Below, in pieces: positions 55,566 to 63,850 of a stretch of 64,000 bases of DNA. The stretch's first letter is position 1. Each line of letters starts with the position of its first letter. This DNA is from Paenibacillus glycinis (GTDB lineage Bacteria > Bacillota > Bacilli > Paenibacillales > Paenibacillaceae), in NCBI RefSeq assembly GCF_009909185.1, contig NZ_JAAAMV010000018.1, positions 87,181 through 151,180 on the forward strand, read 5' to 3'. The notes under the pieces were generated by a model. It was not told where the DNA came from. It made no database searches and was given only the letters and a program-made list of their open reading frames with translations. Position numbers and translations under genes: made by a program.

Positions 55566-56861
55566 ATGGATGTAGCGACGCTGTCCACGGGGCTGAATAC
55601 CGTGTGGGTCGTGTTGACGGCCGCGATGATACTGCTCATGGAAGGCGGCTTCGCGCTGCTCGAAGCAGGCTTCGTCAGGCAGAAGAACGCGGTCAGCATA
55701 ATAATGAAGGTTTTTGTCGATATCACGTTTGGCGCACTCGTCTTTTATTTTGTCGGTTTCGGTCTAATGTACGGCAAGGACTCGGGCGGATGGATCGGCT
55801 CGACCGGGTTTATGCTGAGGGGCGATTTATCGCATATCCAGCTTAACATCTCGCACGAAACGTATTGGCTGTTCCAATGCGCGTTCGTCATCGCGGTCAT
55901 CTCCATCGTCTCGGGGGCGGTCGCCGAACGCATTCATTTCAGAGCCTACATCATATATGCCATCGCCATGACCGGGCTGATCTATCCGATCGCGGGCCAT
56001 TGGGTATGGGGCGTCGGCGGCTGGCTCGGCAAGCTCGGCATGATCGATTTCGCCGGTTCCGCCGTCATCCATGCGCTGGGCGGCTTCGCGGCGCTCGCGG
56101 CCGCCGTATTCATCGGCCCTCGCCTCGGGAAATTCACGGCCGAAGGCAAAAGCAATATCGTGCCTCCTTCGAATTTGCCGCTTGCTTCCGTCGGCGCGTT
56201 CATCCTCTGGTTCGGCTGGTTCGGCTTCAATTCGGGCAGCACGCTGAGCGCCACGAACGGTTCGATCGGCCATATCGCCGTCACGACCATGCTTTCGGCC
56301 GCCGCCGGCGGCGCGGGTTGCATCCTGTTCACGATGTTCCGCTACAAGAAGGCGGACCCCCCGATGGTCATCAACGGCTCCTTGGCCGGGCTCGTCGGCA
56401 TTACCGCCGGCTGCGCGTACGTCTCCGACGCGGCAGCCATGCTCATCGGGCTCGTCTGCGGCGTCGCCATGGTGCTCGTCACGGAGATGCTCGAGAACAA
56501 AGGCATCGACGATCCCGTAGGCGCCTTCGCCGTTCACGGCGTGAGCGGATCGCTCGGCACGCTGGCCGTCGGATTATTCGCGATGCCGTCGATGACCAAA
56601 GGCGTCGGCCAAGAATACGCCGGCTTATTCTACGGCGGCGGATGGAACTTGCTCGGCGTGCAGGCGTTCGGTCTCGTGATCGTGAGCGTCTGGGGCTTCG
56701 GGCTGACCTGGCTCTCGTTCCTGCTCATCAAACGAATCATGCCGGTTCGCGTCTCGAAAGACGAGGAATTGATCGGGCTCGACGTCGGCATCCACGGCGT
56801 GCCCGCCTACAATCAGGATCACGACTTTCTCGACGTCGAGCAATTGAAAACAAGAGGCTGA
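55566..56861 (+). CDS. amtB: Ammonium transporter AmtB
   Basis: The 431-residue membrane protein has eleven predicted spans and the Amt signatures: LMEGGFALLEAGFVRQKNAVSIIMKV (core GGFALLEAGFVR), WLFQCAFVIAVISIVSGAVAER, GHWVWGVGGWLGKLGMIDFAGSAVIHALGG with the twin-His His in AVIHALGG, FILWFGWFGFNSGS and the second pore His in AVHGVSGSLGTLAVG. The ATG at 55566 follows GGGGGATGG; upstream in-frame starts are too close to the promoter. A GlnK/GlnB partner gene is not adjacent, unlike in many Bacillota. The TnrA-like box indicates induction under nitrogen limitation. Confidence 0.94.
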   Translation: MDVATLSTGLNTVWVVLTAAMILLMEGGFALLEAGFVRQKNAVSIIMKVFVDITFGALVFYFVGFGLMYGKDSGGWIGSTGFMLRGDLSHIQLNISHETYWLFQCAFVIAVISIVSGAVAERIHFRAYIIYAIAMTGLIYPIAGHWVWGVGGWLGKLGMIDFAGSAVIHALGGFAALAAAVFIGPRLGKFTAEGKSNIVPPSNLPLASVGAFILWFGWFGFNSGSTLSATNGSIGHIAVTTMLSAAAGGAGCILFTMFRYKKADPPMVINGSLAGLVGITAGCAYVSDAAAMLIGLVCGVAMVLVTEMLENKGIDDPVGAFAVHGVSGSLGTLAVGLFAMPSMTKGVGQEYAGLFYGGGWNLLGVQAFGLVIVSVWGFGLTWLSFLLIKRIMPVRVSKDEELIGLDVGIHGVPAYNQDHDFLDVEQLKTRG

Positions 56862-56870
56862 CCGTCAACT

Positions 56871-56923
56871 GGCGCCGCCCTTCCGTACGGATTACTCGTC
56901 CCGCGGAGAGGCGGCGCTTTATT
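56871..56923 (+). terminator. Terminator after amtB
   Basis: GGCGCCGCC and GGCGGCGC arms enclose a long loop; TTTATTCG follows. Confidence 0.65.
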
Positions 56924-56954
56924 CGTTCGTCTTTCCGATACTCGCAGCAATGAA

Positions 56955-56984
56955 CAAAAAAACCGCCCTGGACCGGGCGGTTAT
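56955..56984 (-). terminator. Terminator of the coiled-coil protein gene
   Basis: On the minus strand ACCGCCC, GGTCCA loop, GGGCGGT and TTTTTTTG directly follow the stop codon. Confidence 0.9.
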
Positions 56985-56987
56985 GCA

Positions 56988-57365
56988 TTAGTTCAGTTCT
57001 TCCGCAAGCTCGCTCGAAACCGCGATGATCTCGGAAGGATCGGATGTATTCAAGATCGCGCGCGCCTGTTCGATCTCAAGCCGGAGCGAGCGCACTTTCT
57101 CCATCGGCCGCTTCACGTAGTGAATATATTCGACGGCCAGATGATGCGCCGGTTTCTTGCCGGAGATCATGCGCCGAAGCGTCGACATGGACTGGTACGT
57201 GCGTTCTTCTTGCAAACGGCGTTTCTCGTAACGCTCCACCATCTGCTCGATTTCCGCGATCTCCTGCTCTCGCTTGGCGATATACGTGCTCAGAAACGGG
57301 ATAACTTCAGCGGCCTTGCGATGTCTCAACCGGGAAGGCGGGATGTAGGAAATTGGATCTGTCAT
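56988..57365 (-). CDS. Conserved coiled-coil protein, unknown
   Basis: The 125-residue protein is not recognised. It begins MTDPISYIPPSRLRHRKAAE and is then mostly helical: a heptad-like stretch VIPFLSTYIAKREQEIAEIE and MVERYEKRRLQEERTYQ, a basic turn RRMISGKKPAHH, and a second helix EKVRSLRLEIEQARAI. It ends in an acidic tail. No membrane segment or signal peptide. The ATG at 57365 follows GAGGGG. It stands between amtB (converging) and the chemoreceptor gene (same strand) with its own terminator. Confidence 0.65.
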   Translation of the reverse strand: MTDPISYIPPSRLRHRKAAEVIPFLSTYIAKREQEIAEIEQMVERYEKRRLQEERTYQSMSTLRRMISGKKPAHHLAVEYIHYVKRPMEKVRSLRLEIEQARAILNTSDPSEIIAVSSELAEELN

Positions 57366-57464
57366 GATAACCCCTCTATCCTTGCATGTCATGAATGGTC
57401 ACACCACTATTTTACATGATCATTATCCGTTTGAAAACCATTATATGAACGAAATTAATGGCAA

Positions 57465-58853
57465 TTATTTGACGCCGATGTCAGCTCCCATTACACCGAT
57501 CAATTGGCCGGAAGCCGATCGGATCGGAACCGATATCGTCATGCACGGTTTCTTGGTAATCGCGGATATGTAGACGGCCGAAGTAAAAGAACGGCCTTCC
57601 ATCGCGCCTTGCCACCAGTCTCGCCCCTTGGCGTTCAACAAGCCCGCTTCCGGCTGCGAGAATATAAACGAGCCGTCGTCGCGGTTCGACCAGACCGCCT
57701 CGATCTCGGGCAAGGCATTCAGCAGCTTGATCAGGCTCTCGCGATGCGCCGCTTCGTCCAGCGCGGCGATCGTCCTCTCGGCAGCCAGACGTTCCAGTTT
57801 CGCCAGCATCCCGCCGACGTCGAGATCGATCCGCTTCGTTTCGCGCTGCCCGCCGGCATGGGCGATGGCATTCGTGAACTCGGCGGACGATTTGCGCAAA
57901 TTCGCGCTGACGCGGTCCAGCTTCTTGATCTGCTGCCGCTGTTGCCGGTTCAATACAAGCGTCTCGTCCACGCTGCCCAGCGTTTGATTGACGGCATCCA
58001 CGACATCCTTCAGCATTTCCGTCGTCGTGGTCATGCTCATCGTCTGCCGTTGGCTGGCTTCGCTGCTTTGGCCGACCAATTTATCGACTTCATCGATGCG
58101 GGTGAATATCAAGTCCATCCGATCCTTGGTCTGCGCCATTTCCGCAATGCCCTGCTCTACCGCGGATCGCTCGGCATCGACCGAAGCCACGACCTGCCGG
58201 ACGCCGCGATCGATCTCTTCCACCAACCCGCTGGAGCGGCGAACCGCCTCGTGGCTTTGCTCGGCAAGCTTCTTGATCTGCTGCGCGACGACCGCGAACC
58301 CCCTTCCGAATTCGCCGGCATGCGCGGCTTCGATGGAGGCGTTCAGCGCCAAAAGCGAGGTCTGCGATACGATTTCTTGAATAAAATCGTTGATTTCGTT
58401 AATCTTCGACGTCTGTTCGATCAGTTCGCGAATGCTTGCATCCATCGTTCCGTTATGCTGCTGAAGGTCGTTCATGACCTTGTCTGTATTCGTTAGCGAC
58501 CGGCACACGTCGAGTACGATTTCCTTCGTTTCCTTGCTCTCCGAATCCAGCTGCTTGGCCGTATCGCTGATCTGCTCGGCGGAAACCGCCACTTCCTGAA
58601 GCGTCGAGAAGGTTTCCCCGATACGTTCCATGGCCCGCCCGCTGCATTCGCGCAAGCCGCTTTCCGTCATGGCCGATCGATCCGCGATGTCGGTCAGCTG
58701 CCCGATCGTTTGATTGACTTCTTCCACCGCTGCGGTCAACTGATCCGAAATGACTTGGGATTCATTGATTAATTGGGCAAAAATGTCGTTGTTTTCCTGC
58801 TCGGCTTGCTTGACCGATGTGTCCCGTGCCCTAAACCGCCGCAGCGCCTGCAT
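57465..58853 (-). CDS. Soluble methyl-accepting chemotaxis protein with C-terminal Cache (PDC) domain
   Basis: The 462-residue protein has no membrane span. Residues about 15-345 form a long helical signalling domain with the MCP hairpin tip [40 protein letters not shown] (core [20 protein letters not shown]). The C-terminal 100 residues look like a PDC/Cache sensor: [36 protein letters not shown] and [25 protein letters not shown]. In most receptors Cache is N-terminal and outside the cell; here it is at the C-terminus and cytoplasmic. The ATG at 58853 follows AAGGTGG; a GTG four codons upstream is less likely. It probably signals to CheA from the cytoplasm. Confidence 0.85.
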   Translation of the reverse strand: MQALRRFRARDTSVKQAEQENNDIFAQLINESQVISDQLTAAVEEVNQTIGQLTDIADRSAMTESGLRECSGRAMERIGETFSTLQEVAVSAEQISDTAKQLDSESKETKEIVLDVCRSLTNTDKVMNDLQQHNGTMDASIRELIEQTSKINEINDFIQEIVSQTSLLALNASIEAAHAGEFGRGFAVVAQQIKKLAEQSHEAVRRSSGLVEEIDRGVRQVVASVDAERSAVEQGIAEMAQTKDRMDLIFTRIDEVDKLVGQSSEASQRQTMSMTTTTEMLKDVVDAVNQTLGSVDETLVLNRQQRQQIKKLDRVSANLRKSSAEFTNAIAHAGGQRETKRIDLDVGGMLAKLERLAAERTIAALDEAAHRESLIKLLNALPEIEAVWSNRDDGSFIFSQPEAGLLNAKGRDWWQGAMEGRSFTSAVYISAITKKPCMTISVPIRSASGQLIGVMGADIGVK

Positions 58854-58920
58854 CGCAATGACCACCTTAATGACAAATAATTGTCAGAATTAACTAATAG
58901 TATAGGACATCGTTCGACAA

Positions 58921-58957
58921 AAGAAAAGAGGGACCGCTTCAGGGTCCCTCTTTTAAG
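58921..58957. terminator. Terminator after the SASP gene
   Basis: AAAAGAGGGACC and GGTCCCTCTTTT arms form a symmetric hairpin with A/T runs, 16 bases after the SASP stop. Confidence 0.9.
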
Positions 58958-58972
58958 CCGTTGGCGGCTTTG

Positions 58973-59101
58973 TTATTTTTCCGCTTTTTGCGAAGCGGTT
59001 TTTGTCGATGCGTTAGCCGTCGTTGCATTTTCGGATGCAAATTCAGCGTTGAATTTGGACTGCGTGGATGCGTTCATTTTGTTGTTTTTGTTTTTCGCCA
59101 T
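58973..59101 (-). CDS. Small gamma-type acid-soluble spore protein (SASP)
   Basis: The 42-residue protein is hydrophilic and rich in Asn, Ala, Ser, Thr and Lys: MAKNKNNKMNASTQSKFN, then AEFASENATTANAS and a Lys-rich end. EFASE, preceded by F-N-A, is the cleavage site for the germination protease in gamma-type SASPs (usual form TEFASET). Only one repeat is present, whereas B. subtilis SspE has two, so this is a short version of the kind seen in Paenibacillaceae. The ATG at 59101 follows GGGAGGTG. A sigma-G promoter with a perfect CATACTA -10 lies upstream. It serves as an amino acid store in the spore core. Confidence 0.82.
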   Translation of the reverse strand: MAKNKNNKMNASTQSKFNAEFASENATTANASTKTASQKAEK

Positions 59102-59126
59102 TGCTGCTCACCTCCCGTACATCACT

Positions 59127-59157
59127 TAGTATGGCAGGGCCTCAATTCCTTTATGTA
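59127..59157 (-). promoter_or_regulatory. Sigma-G promoter of the gamma-SASP gene
   Basis: On the minus strand TACATA (59157-59152) and CATACTA (59133-59127) are 18 bases apart. The consensus for sigma G is TGMATA and CATACTA, so -35 matches 5 of 6 and -10 is perfect. Confidence 0.7.
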
Positions 59158-59190
59158 AGCGGAGGAGCGAAAATATAAGCGCGGAATTCG

Positions 59191-59709
59191 TCAGTTGAAC
59201 ATCCATTGCTTGAGCCGGCGCTTGGTGCGGTGAAGGCGGGCTTTGATCGTACCTACCGGCACGTGCAAAGCGGCCGCGATCTCCTGGTCCCGGTACCCAT
59301 AGTAAAACTTGTACAGCAGCAGCGCGCGGGCTTTCGGATGCAGCGCGTCCAGCAGCTCGTTGATCTCCAGCATGATCTCGTACTCGTCGCGGAAGCGCCG
59401 CGTCTCCGCGCCAAGATCGCCTGCCGGGAGTACCCGTTTGGCTTGCTTGTTGAAGTCGTTGGCGATGTTGGCCGTGATGACTTTGGCCCAAGCGTGAAGC
59501 TTGTCCTGTTCGCGAAGGGAATGATGGTTCGTCAAGATGCGGACCCATGCCTCTTGCACGGCGTCCTGGGCATCCGATTTGTTGAACACTTTCACCAGCG
59601 CAACCGAAATCATCTCATTGTACAATTGCAGCAGTTTATCTTCAACCAAGTCGAATTTCAGCGATTCTTCCCGGCCGGCTTCATCGATTGGACCTAGATC
59701 GCCGTTCAC
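59191..59709 (-). CDS. ECF-type sigma factor
   Basis: The 172-residue protein has sigma region 2 (LLQLYNEMISVALVKVFNKSDAQDAVQEAWVRIL, core SDAQDAVQEAWVRIL, and LHAWAKVITANIANDFNKQAKR) and sigma region 4 (LDALHPKARALLLYKFYYGYRDQEIAAALHVPVGTIKARLHR, core DQEIAAALHVPVGTIKARL), with no region 1 or 3, so it is an ECF sigma factor. No anti-sigma gene is next to it: the SASP gene lies downstream and a 3D-domain gene upstream. The GTG at 59709 follows GGGGGCGG. Its targets are unknown. Confidence 0.85.
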   Translation of the reverse strand: MNGDLGPIDEAGREESLKFDLVEDKLLQLYNEMISVALVKVFNKSDAQDAVQEAWVRILTNHHSLREQDKLHAWAKVITANIANDFNKQAKRVLPAGDLGAETRRFRDEYEIMLEINELLDALHPKARALLLYKFYYGYRDQEIAAALHVPVGTIKARLHRTKRRLKQWMFN

Positions 59710-59770
59710 TAATAACCGCCCCCAGTTATTTATGATAACGTTTACATTGATTGTAGCACAGCAAATCTGT

Positions 59771-59809
59771 AAAAAAAAGAGAATGTTCAACGGCCTTCGT
59801 CGAACATTC
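59771..59809 (-). terminator. Terminator after the 3D-domain gene
   Basis: On the minus strand GAATGTTC and GAACATTC arms are followed by TCTTTTTTTT. Confidence 0.88.
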
Positions 59810-59821
59810 CCGATTCGGTTT

Positions 59822-60409
59822 CTAGGACTCCAGTAAGGCCCGAGGCAGCGTCTTCTCCGCGGTCACCGCCTGATTCAGCTCGGCCAACCTGGCTTCGGTC
59901 AGCTTGCCGTTCCCCCGTTTTAGCACGTAGACGGTCACCTTGCGTTTGCCCCACTGCTTGAAAACCTGCTTCCTCGTTTCGAAATACAGGTCGATTTTTC
60001 TCCCTTTGATCGCCGACCCCGTATCCGCCACGATGCCATAGCCGTAGCCGGGCACGTAAAGGACCGTTCCGATCGGAAATACTTTCGGATCCGCCGCGAT
60101 CGTGGAGACGAAGTCACGACGGACCTTGACGCCGGAATACGTGATGCCGTACTGCGGATGGCCCGGCTTCTTGCCGGTCGATTCCACCCCGGCCGTATAC
60201 CCCGTTGCCACGACTTGCATATGATGAAGGTTCTTGGTCATGACGGAGGTCACGACCGTCTCCCGGACTTCGCGCTTTTCCTTCGGCGGGATCGCTTGGG
60301 CCGTACCCGCTGCCGTGCATTCAAGATCGAAGACGAAGCCGAGCAGCAAGACTCCTGCGGCGATCGCGGCCGATATAAGGCGATGAAACGGTAAAAAGCT
60401 TGTCATCAT
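59822..60409 (-). CDS. 3D-domain protein (YuiC-like, cell-wall lytic transglycosylase fold)
   Basis: The 195-residue protein has an N-terminal hydrophobic segment (about 10-30) that acts as a signal anchor, then a 3D domain: [31 protein letters not shown] (core [13 protein letters not shown]), [33 protein letters not shown] with the three Asp of the family (VADTG, KIDLYF). The fold is the double-psi barrel of MltA-type lytic transglycosylases, such as YuiC and other stationary-phase survival proteins. It lacks the G5 or LysM domains seen in Rpf-like relatives. ATG after AAGGAGG with a long spacer; the first two codons are both ATG. Confidence 0.85.
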   Translation of the reverse strand: MMTSFLPFHRLISAAIAAGVLLLGFVFDLECTAAGTAQAIPPKEKREVRETVVTSVMTKNLHHMQVVATGYTAGVESTGKKPGHPQYGITYSGVKVRRDFVSTIAADPKVFPIGTVLYVPGYGYGIVADTGSAIKGRKIDLYFETRKQVFKQWGKRKVTVYVLKRGNGKLTEARLAELNQAVTAEKTLPRALLES

Positions 60410-60517
60410 TTGGGTTTGTAAGCCTCCTTACCACGAAGGATACCCAATGACGACAAGCTTTATGCGGCTTTTTACGACGCGTTACCGGACGATGGAATCG
60501 TTCGTTTTAATCGCTTG

Positions 60518-62455
60518 TTAGATTTGTTTCGTCGCGATTTCATCCTGCAGCAGCGCGATCAGTTCCGCCACCGGCTTGGAGCCGAGATCGCCTTCGCCGC
60601 GTTTCCGCACGGAGACGGATTCCGAATTCGCTTCGCTCTCGCCGACGACGAGCATGTACGGCGCCTTCTCGAGCTGAGCCTCGCGGATCTTGTAGCCGAG
60701 CTTCTCGTTGCGCAGATCGCTCTCGACGCGGATGCCGGCCAATTGCAGCTTCTCTTCGAGCGCGCGCGCATAGCCCTCGTAAGCCGTCGATACCGGAATG
60801 ATTTTGGCTTGCACCGGCGACAGCCAGAGCGGCAGCGCGCCCGCGAAATTCTCCAGCAGGAACGCCGTCATGCGCTCCATCGTGCTGATGATGCCGCGGT
60901 GAATGACGACCGGACGGTGCTTCTTGCCGTCGTCGCCGACGTATTCCAGCTCGAAGCGCTCAGGCAGCAGGAAGTCCAGCTGCGCGGTCGAGAGCGTTTC
61001 TTCTTTGCCGAGCGCCGTCTTGATCTGCACGTCGAGCTTCGGACCGTAGAAGGCCGCTTCGCCTTCGGCTTCGAAGAAGGGCAGCTCCAGCTCCTCGACG
61101 ACCTCGCGCAGCATGCGCTGCGACATTTCCCACATCTCGTCGTTTTGGAAATACTTCTCCGTATCCTGCGGATCGCGGTAGGACAAGCGGAACCGGTATT
61201 CCTTGATGCCGAAATCCTCGTACACCTGGCGGATGAGATTGACGACGCGCGCGAATTCTTCCTTGATTTGATCCGGACGGCAGAAGATATGCGCGTCGTT
61301 CAGCGTCATCGCGCGTACGCGGTGCAAGCCCGTCAAGGCGCCGGACATCTCGTAGCGGTGCATCGTGCCGAGCTCGGCGACGCGGACCGGCAGGTCGCGG
61401 TACGAGCGCATCTCGCTCTTGAACACCATCATATGATGCGGACAGTTCATCGGACGCAGCACGAGTTCCTCGTTGTCCATGATCATCTTGGGGAACATAT
61501 CTTCGCTGTAATGCTCCCAGTGGCCGCTCGTTTTGTACAACTCGACGTTGGCGAGCACCGGCGTGTAGACGTGCTGGTAGCCCAGGCGCTCTTCCAGATC
61601 CACGATGTAGCGTTCCATCGTTCTGCGCACGCGCGCGCCGTTCGGCAGCCATAGCGGCAGGCCTTGGCCGACTTCGCGGGAGAACGTGAACATTTTCAGC
61701 TCGCGGCCGAGTTTGCGGTGATCGCGTTTCTTCGCTTCCTCAAGGAAATGCAGATGCTCGTCGAGCTGCGCTTTCTTCGGAAACGCCGTGCCGTAGATGC
61801 GCTGCAGCATTTTGTTCTTGGAATCGCCGCGCCAGTACGCACCCGCGATGCTCAGCAGCTTGAACGCCTTGATGCGACCGGTGGACGGCAGATGCGGTCC
61901 GCGGCAGAGGTCGAAGAACTCCCCTTGGTCGTAAATCGTAAGCTGCACGTCCTGCGGCAGGTCGCGGATCAGCTCCAGCTTCAGCGGATCGTTGATTTCC
62001 GTAAAGATCGCGATCGCTTCGTCGCGGCTGACGACGCGGCGGCGGATCGGCAGATCTTCCTTCACGATGCGCTCCATCTCTTTCTCGATTTTCTCGAGAT
62101 CCTCGGCCGTCAGCGTCTCGTCCATGTCGATGTCGTAATAGAACCCGTCCTCGATGACCGGACCGATGCCTAGCTTCACGTTGCGCTCCGGATACAGCCG
62201 TTTGATCGCCTGCGCCATCAAGTGCGCCGTGCTGTGACGGTACACTTCCACCCCGTCGGCGGAATCCAGCGTCACGATTTCCACCGCCGCATCGCTCTCG
62301 ATTGGCGCGTAGAGATCGACTACCTTGCCGTCGATTTTACCCGCGACCGCGTTCTTGCGAAGCCCCGTGCTGATGGACCCCGCTACGTCTTCGATCGTTG
62401 CGCCTTGCTCGTATTCCCGGACGGCGCCGTCCGGCAGCTTCACTTGAATTGCCAT
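60518..62455 (-). CDS. thrS: Threonyl-tRNA synthetase ThrS
   Basis: ThrRS charges tRNA-Thr. The 645-residue protein has the TGS domain (1-62), the editing domain (about 63-225) with HSTAHLM (His74, His78) and [19 protein letters not shown], the class II catalytic core with motif 2 [24 protein letters not shown] and the zinc ligands in [10 protein letters not shown], motif 3 [19 protein letters not shown], and the anticodon domain (about 540-645). The ATG at 62455 follows GGGAGGA; the open frame upstream is the leader. A T-box with a threonine specifier controls it. It follows ytxC, as in B. subtilis. Confidence 0.97.
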   Translation of the reverse strand: MAIQVKLPDGAVREYEQGATIEDVAGSISTGLRKNAVAGKIDGKVVDLYAPIESDAAVEIVTLDSADGVEVYRHSTAHLMAQAIKRLYPERNVKLGIGPVIEDGFYYDIDMDETLTAEDLEKIEKEMERIVKEDLPIRRRVVSRDEAIAIFTEINDPLKLELIRDLPQDVQLTIYDQGEFFDLCRGPHLPSTGRIKAFKLLSIAGAYWRGDSKNKMLQRIYGTAFPKKAQLDEHLHFLEEAKKRDHRKLGRELKMFTFSREVGQGLPLWLPNGARVRRTMERYIVDLEERLGYQHVYTPVLANVELYKTSGHWEHYSEDMFPKMIMDNEELVLRPMNCPHHMMVFKSEMRSYRDLPVRVAELGTMHRYEMSGALTGLHRVRAMTLNDAHIFCRPDQIKEEFARVVNLIRQVYEDFGIKEYRFRLSYRDPQDTEKYFQNDEMWEMSQRMLREVVEELELPFFEAEGEAAFYGPKLDVQIKTALGKEETLSTAQLDFLLPERFELEYVGDDGKKHRPVVIHRGIISTMERMTAFLLENFAGALPLWLSPVQAKIIPVSTAYEGYARALEEKLQLAGIRVESDLRNEKLGYKIREAQLEKAPYMLVVGESEANSESVSVRKRGEGDLGSKPVAELIALLQDEIATKQI

Positions 62456-62510
62456 GGTCTTCGTTCCTCCCGAACTGAAAAGTGATGTTAGCTGCGGCGC
62501 GCGCCCAAAT

Positions 62511-62789
62511 AAAAAAGCACGCATCCCGCGAAGGGACGAGTGCTTGTTGATGACCCGTGGTTCCACCCTAGTTCAACCGGCGAACGCTTCAATGGCGAGG
62601 CCGATCCTTGTAGACGTTCCGTAACGGGAACGAACCGATGCGGCTTACCGCCAAGCGGATGCTTGGTTTCAACCCCACAGCTACAAAGGGGTATATCGCC
62701 GCTGCAGCGCGAGGAAATTTCAGCCGGGTTTCCTCTCTCTGGGTCGTGCGAAGGCGGGGATACATATCTTTGTCAATGCTTTTGGATAC
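62511..62789 (-). promoter_or_regulatory. T-box riboswitch leader of thrS
   Basis: On the minus strand the leader runs from about 62789. Stem I pairs ACAAAG with CTTTGT and CGCC with GGCG; the internal loop between them holds ATATACCC, with the Thr codon ACC at 62692-62690 as specifier. The T-box AGGGTGGAACCACGGG is at 62569-62554. The terminator hairpin AGCAC/GTGCT with TTTTTT is at 62545-62511. Uncharged tRNA-Thr would favour the antiterminator. Confidence 0.9.
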
Positions 62790-62794
62790 CTATA

Positions 62795-62823
62795 ATTATA
62801 AAACGCTGCGCCTCGCGGGTCAA
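62795..62823 (-). promoter_or_regulatory. Sigma-A promoter of thrS
   Basis: On the minus strand TTGACC (62823-62818) and TATAAT (62800-62795) are 17 bases apart. Transcription would start near 62788, at the head of the T-box leader. Confidence 0.8.
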
Positions 62824-62846
62824 GCCCGATTCCCCGAGCCCCCCGC

Positions 62847-63836
62847 TTAAGGGATCACGTTGCGAATCCGTTTCCCTGGCGTCGTATCGGCCGCGGGGAT
62901 GGCTTTGCCGGACTCGTCGAAATGATGACCGCACTGGCTGCACGAGCAGCACAGTCTGACGCGCTGCTCGAAGATCGTCTCCAGCGTCCGCATCACCGGA
63001 AGCTCCGGCTGCCTCGTATGGATGACGATCTGCTGCGGGGACACCGTGATCAGCGTGCTGACGATCATATCCTCCATATTCATCTCGGATTCCAGCATTT
63101 CCGCCACGATGCGATCTGCCGGCACCGTATCGAGCAGCTGAAATTCTTGATCGTAGAGCACGAATTCGCTGCCGCCCTTGTGCAAGACGTGGACGATGGG
63201 AAGCTTCACTTCCTGCATCCGCACGAAATATTTAAGCAGCGAGATAAACTCCTGGTACTGTTTATCCATCACGTATTCGTCGACGGCGTAGGCAACGACG
63301 TCCTTGAGTTCTTGCCAATAGGGAGCCAGGCGGAACGATACGAAACCGTCCAAGTGGAGCCGCGTATTGCCGGAGAGAAATTGCTCGATTTCATCGGCGA
63401 CCTTCCCCATGCGGCGTTCCATATCCGAATGGCGCATCTCCGCCGCATTATCCTCCTCCTGCGGCGCGGCAACGGCAGACCCGTACAAAATATTATGGCA
63501 ATACCGCGATAAGGCTTCGATCTCCGAAGATTCCTCGTAATGAAATTGCTTTCGGATGATCGCCTTCAACAGCATCGGCTCCAACTCGCTCAGGATATAT
63601 CGCGCGAACGCCACGGCCGACTTGCGGTACAGCGGCGGTCCGTCCGTCTGCAGCTGGAAGCGCGGCATGCTTGCGACGCATGTGATCTGCATGCCTTCGT
63701 AAGCCGGACGGGTAAAACCGGCCGCATCCGGAAGGTCACCGCTATGTAAATCGACGAATTCTTCGCTCAAATAGCGATGAAGGCGATCGATCGCTTCATG
63801 AGAAGCCGAGTGCAAAGAAACAGTGAAAAGTTCCAT
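62847..63836 (-). CDS. ytxC: Putative sporulation protein YtxC
   Basis: The 329-residue protein matches YtxC-type sporulation proteins and stands just upstream of thrS, as ytxC does in B. subtilis. The sequence is mostly helical: RLHRYLSEEFVDLHSGD, YRKSAVAFARYILSELEPMLLKAIIRKQFHY, DGFVSFRLAPYWQELKDVVAYAVDEYVMDKQYQEFISLLKYFV (core DGFVSFRLAPYWQEL). Toward the C-terminus is a Cys cluster, LCCSCSQCGHHF, that may bind a metal. The ATG at 63836 follows AGGAGTG 5 bases upstream. Directly behind this ribosome site begins the 73-bp tandem repeat, so any promoter lies inside or beyond the repeat. Function is unknown. Confidence 0.8.
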   Translation of the reverse strand: MELFTVSLHSASHEAIDRLHRYLSEEFVDLHSGDLPDAAGFTRPAYEGMQITCVASMPRFQLQTDGPPLYRKSAVAFARYILSELEPMLLKAIIRKQFHYEESSEIEALSRYCHNILYGSAVAAPQEEDNAAEMRHSDMERRMGKVADEIEQFLSGNTRLHLDGFVSFRLAPYWQELKDVVAYAVDEYVMDKQYQEFISLLKYFVRMQEVKLPIVHVLHKGGSEFVLYDQEFQLLDTVPADRIVAEMLESEMNMEDMIVSTLITVSPQQIVIHTRQPELPVMRTLETIFEQRVRLCCSCSQCGHHFDESGKAIPAADTTPGKRIRNVIP

Positions 63837-63850
63837 AGGCTCACTCCTAA

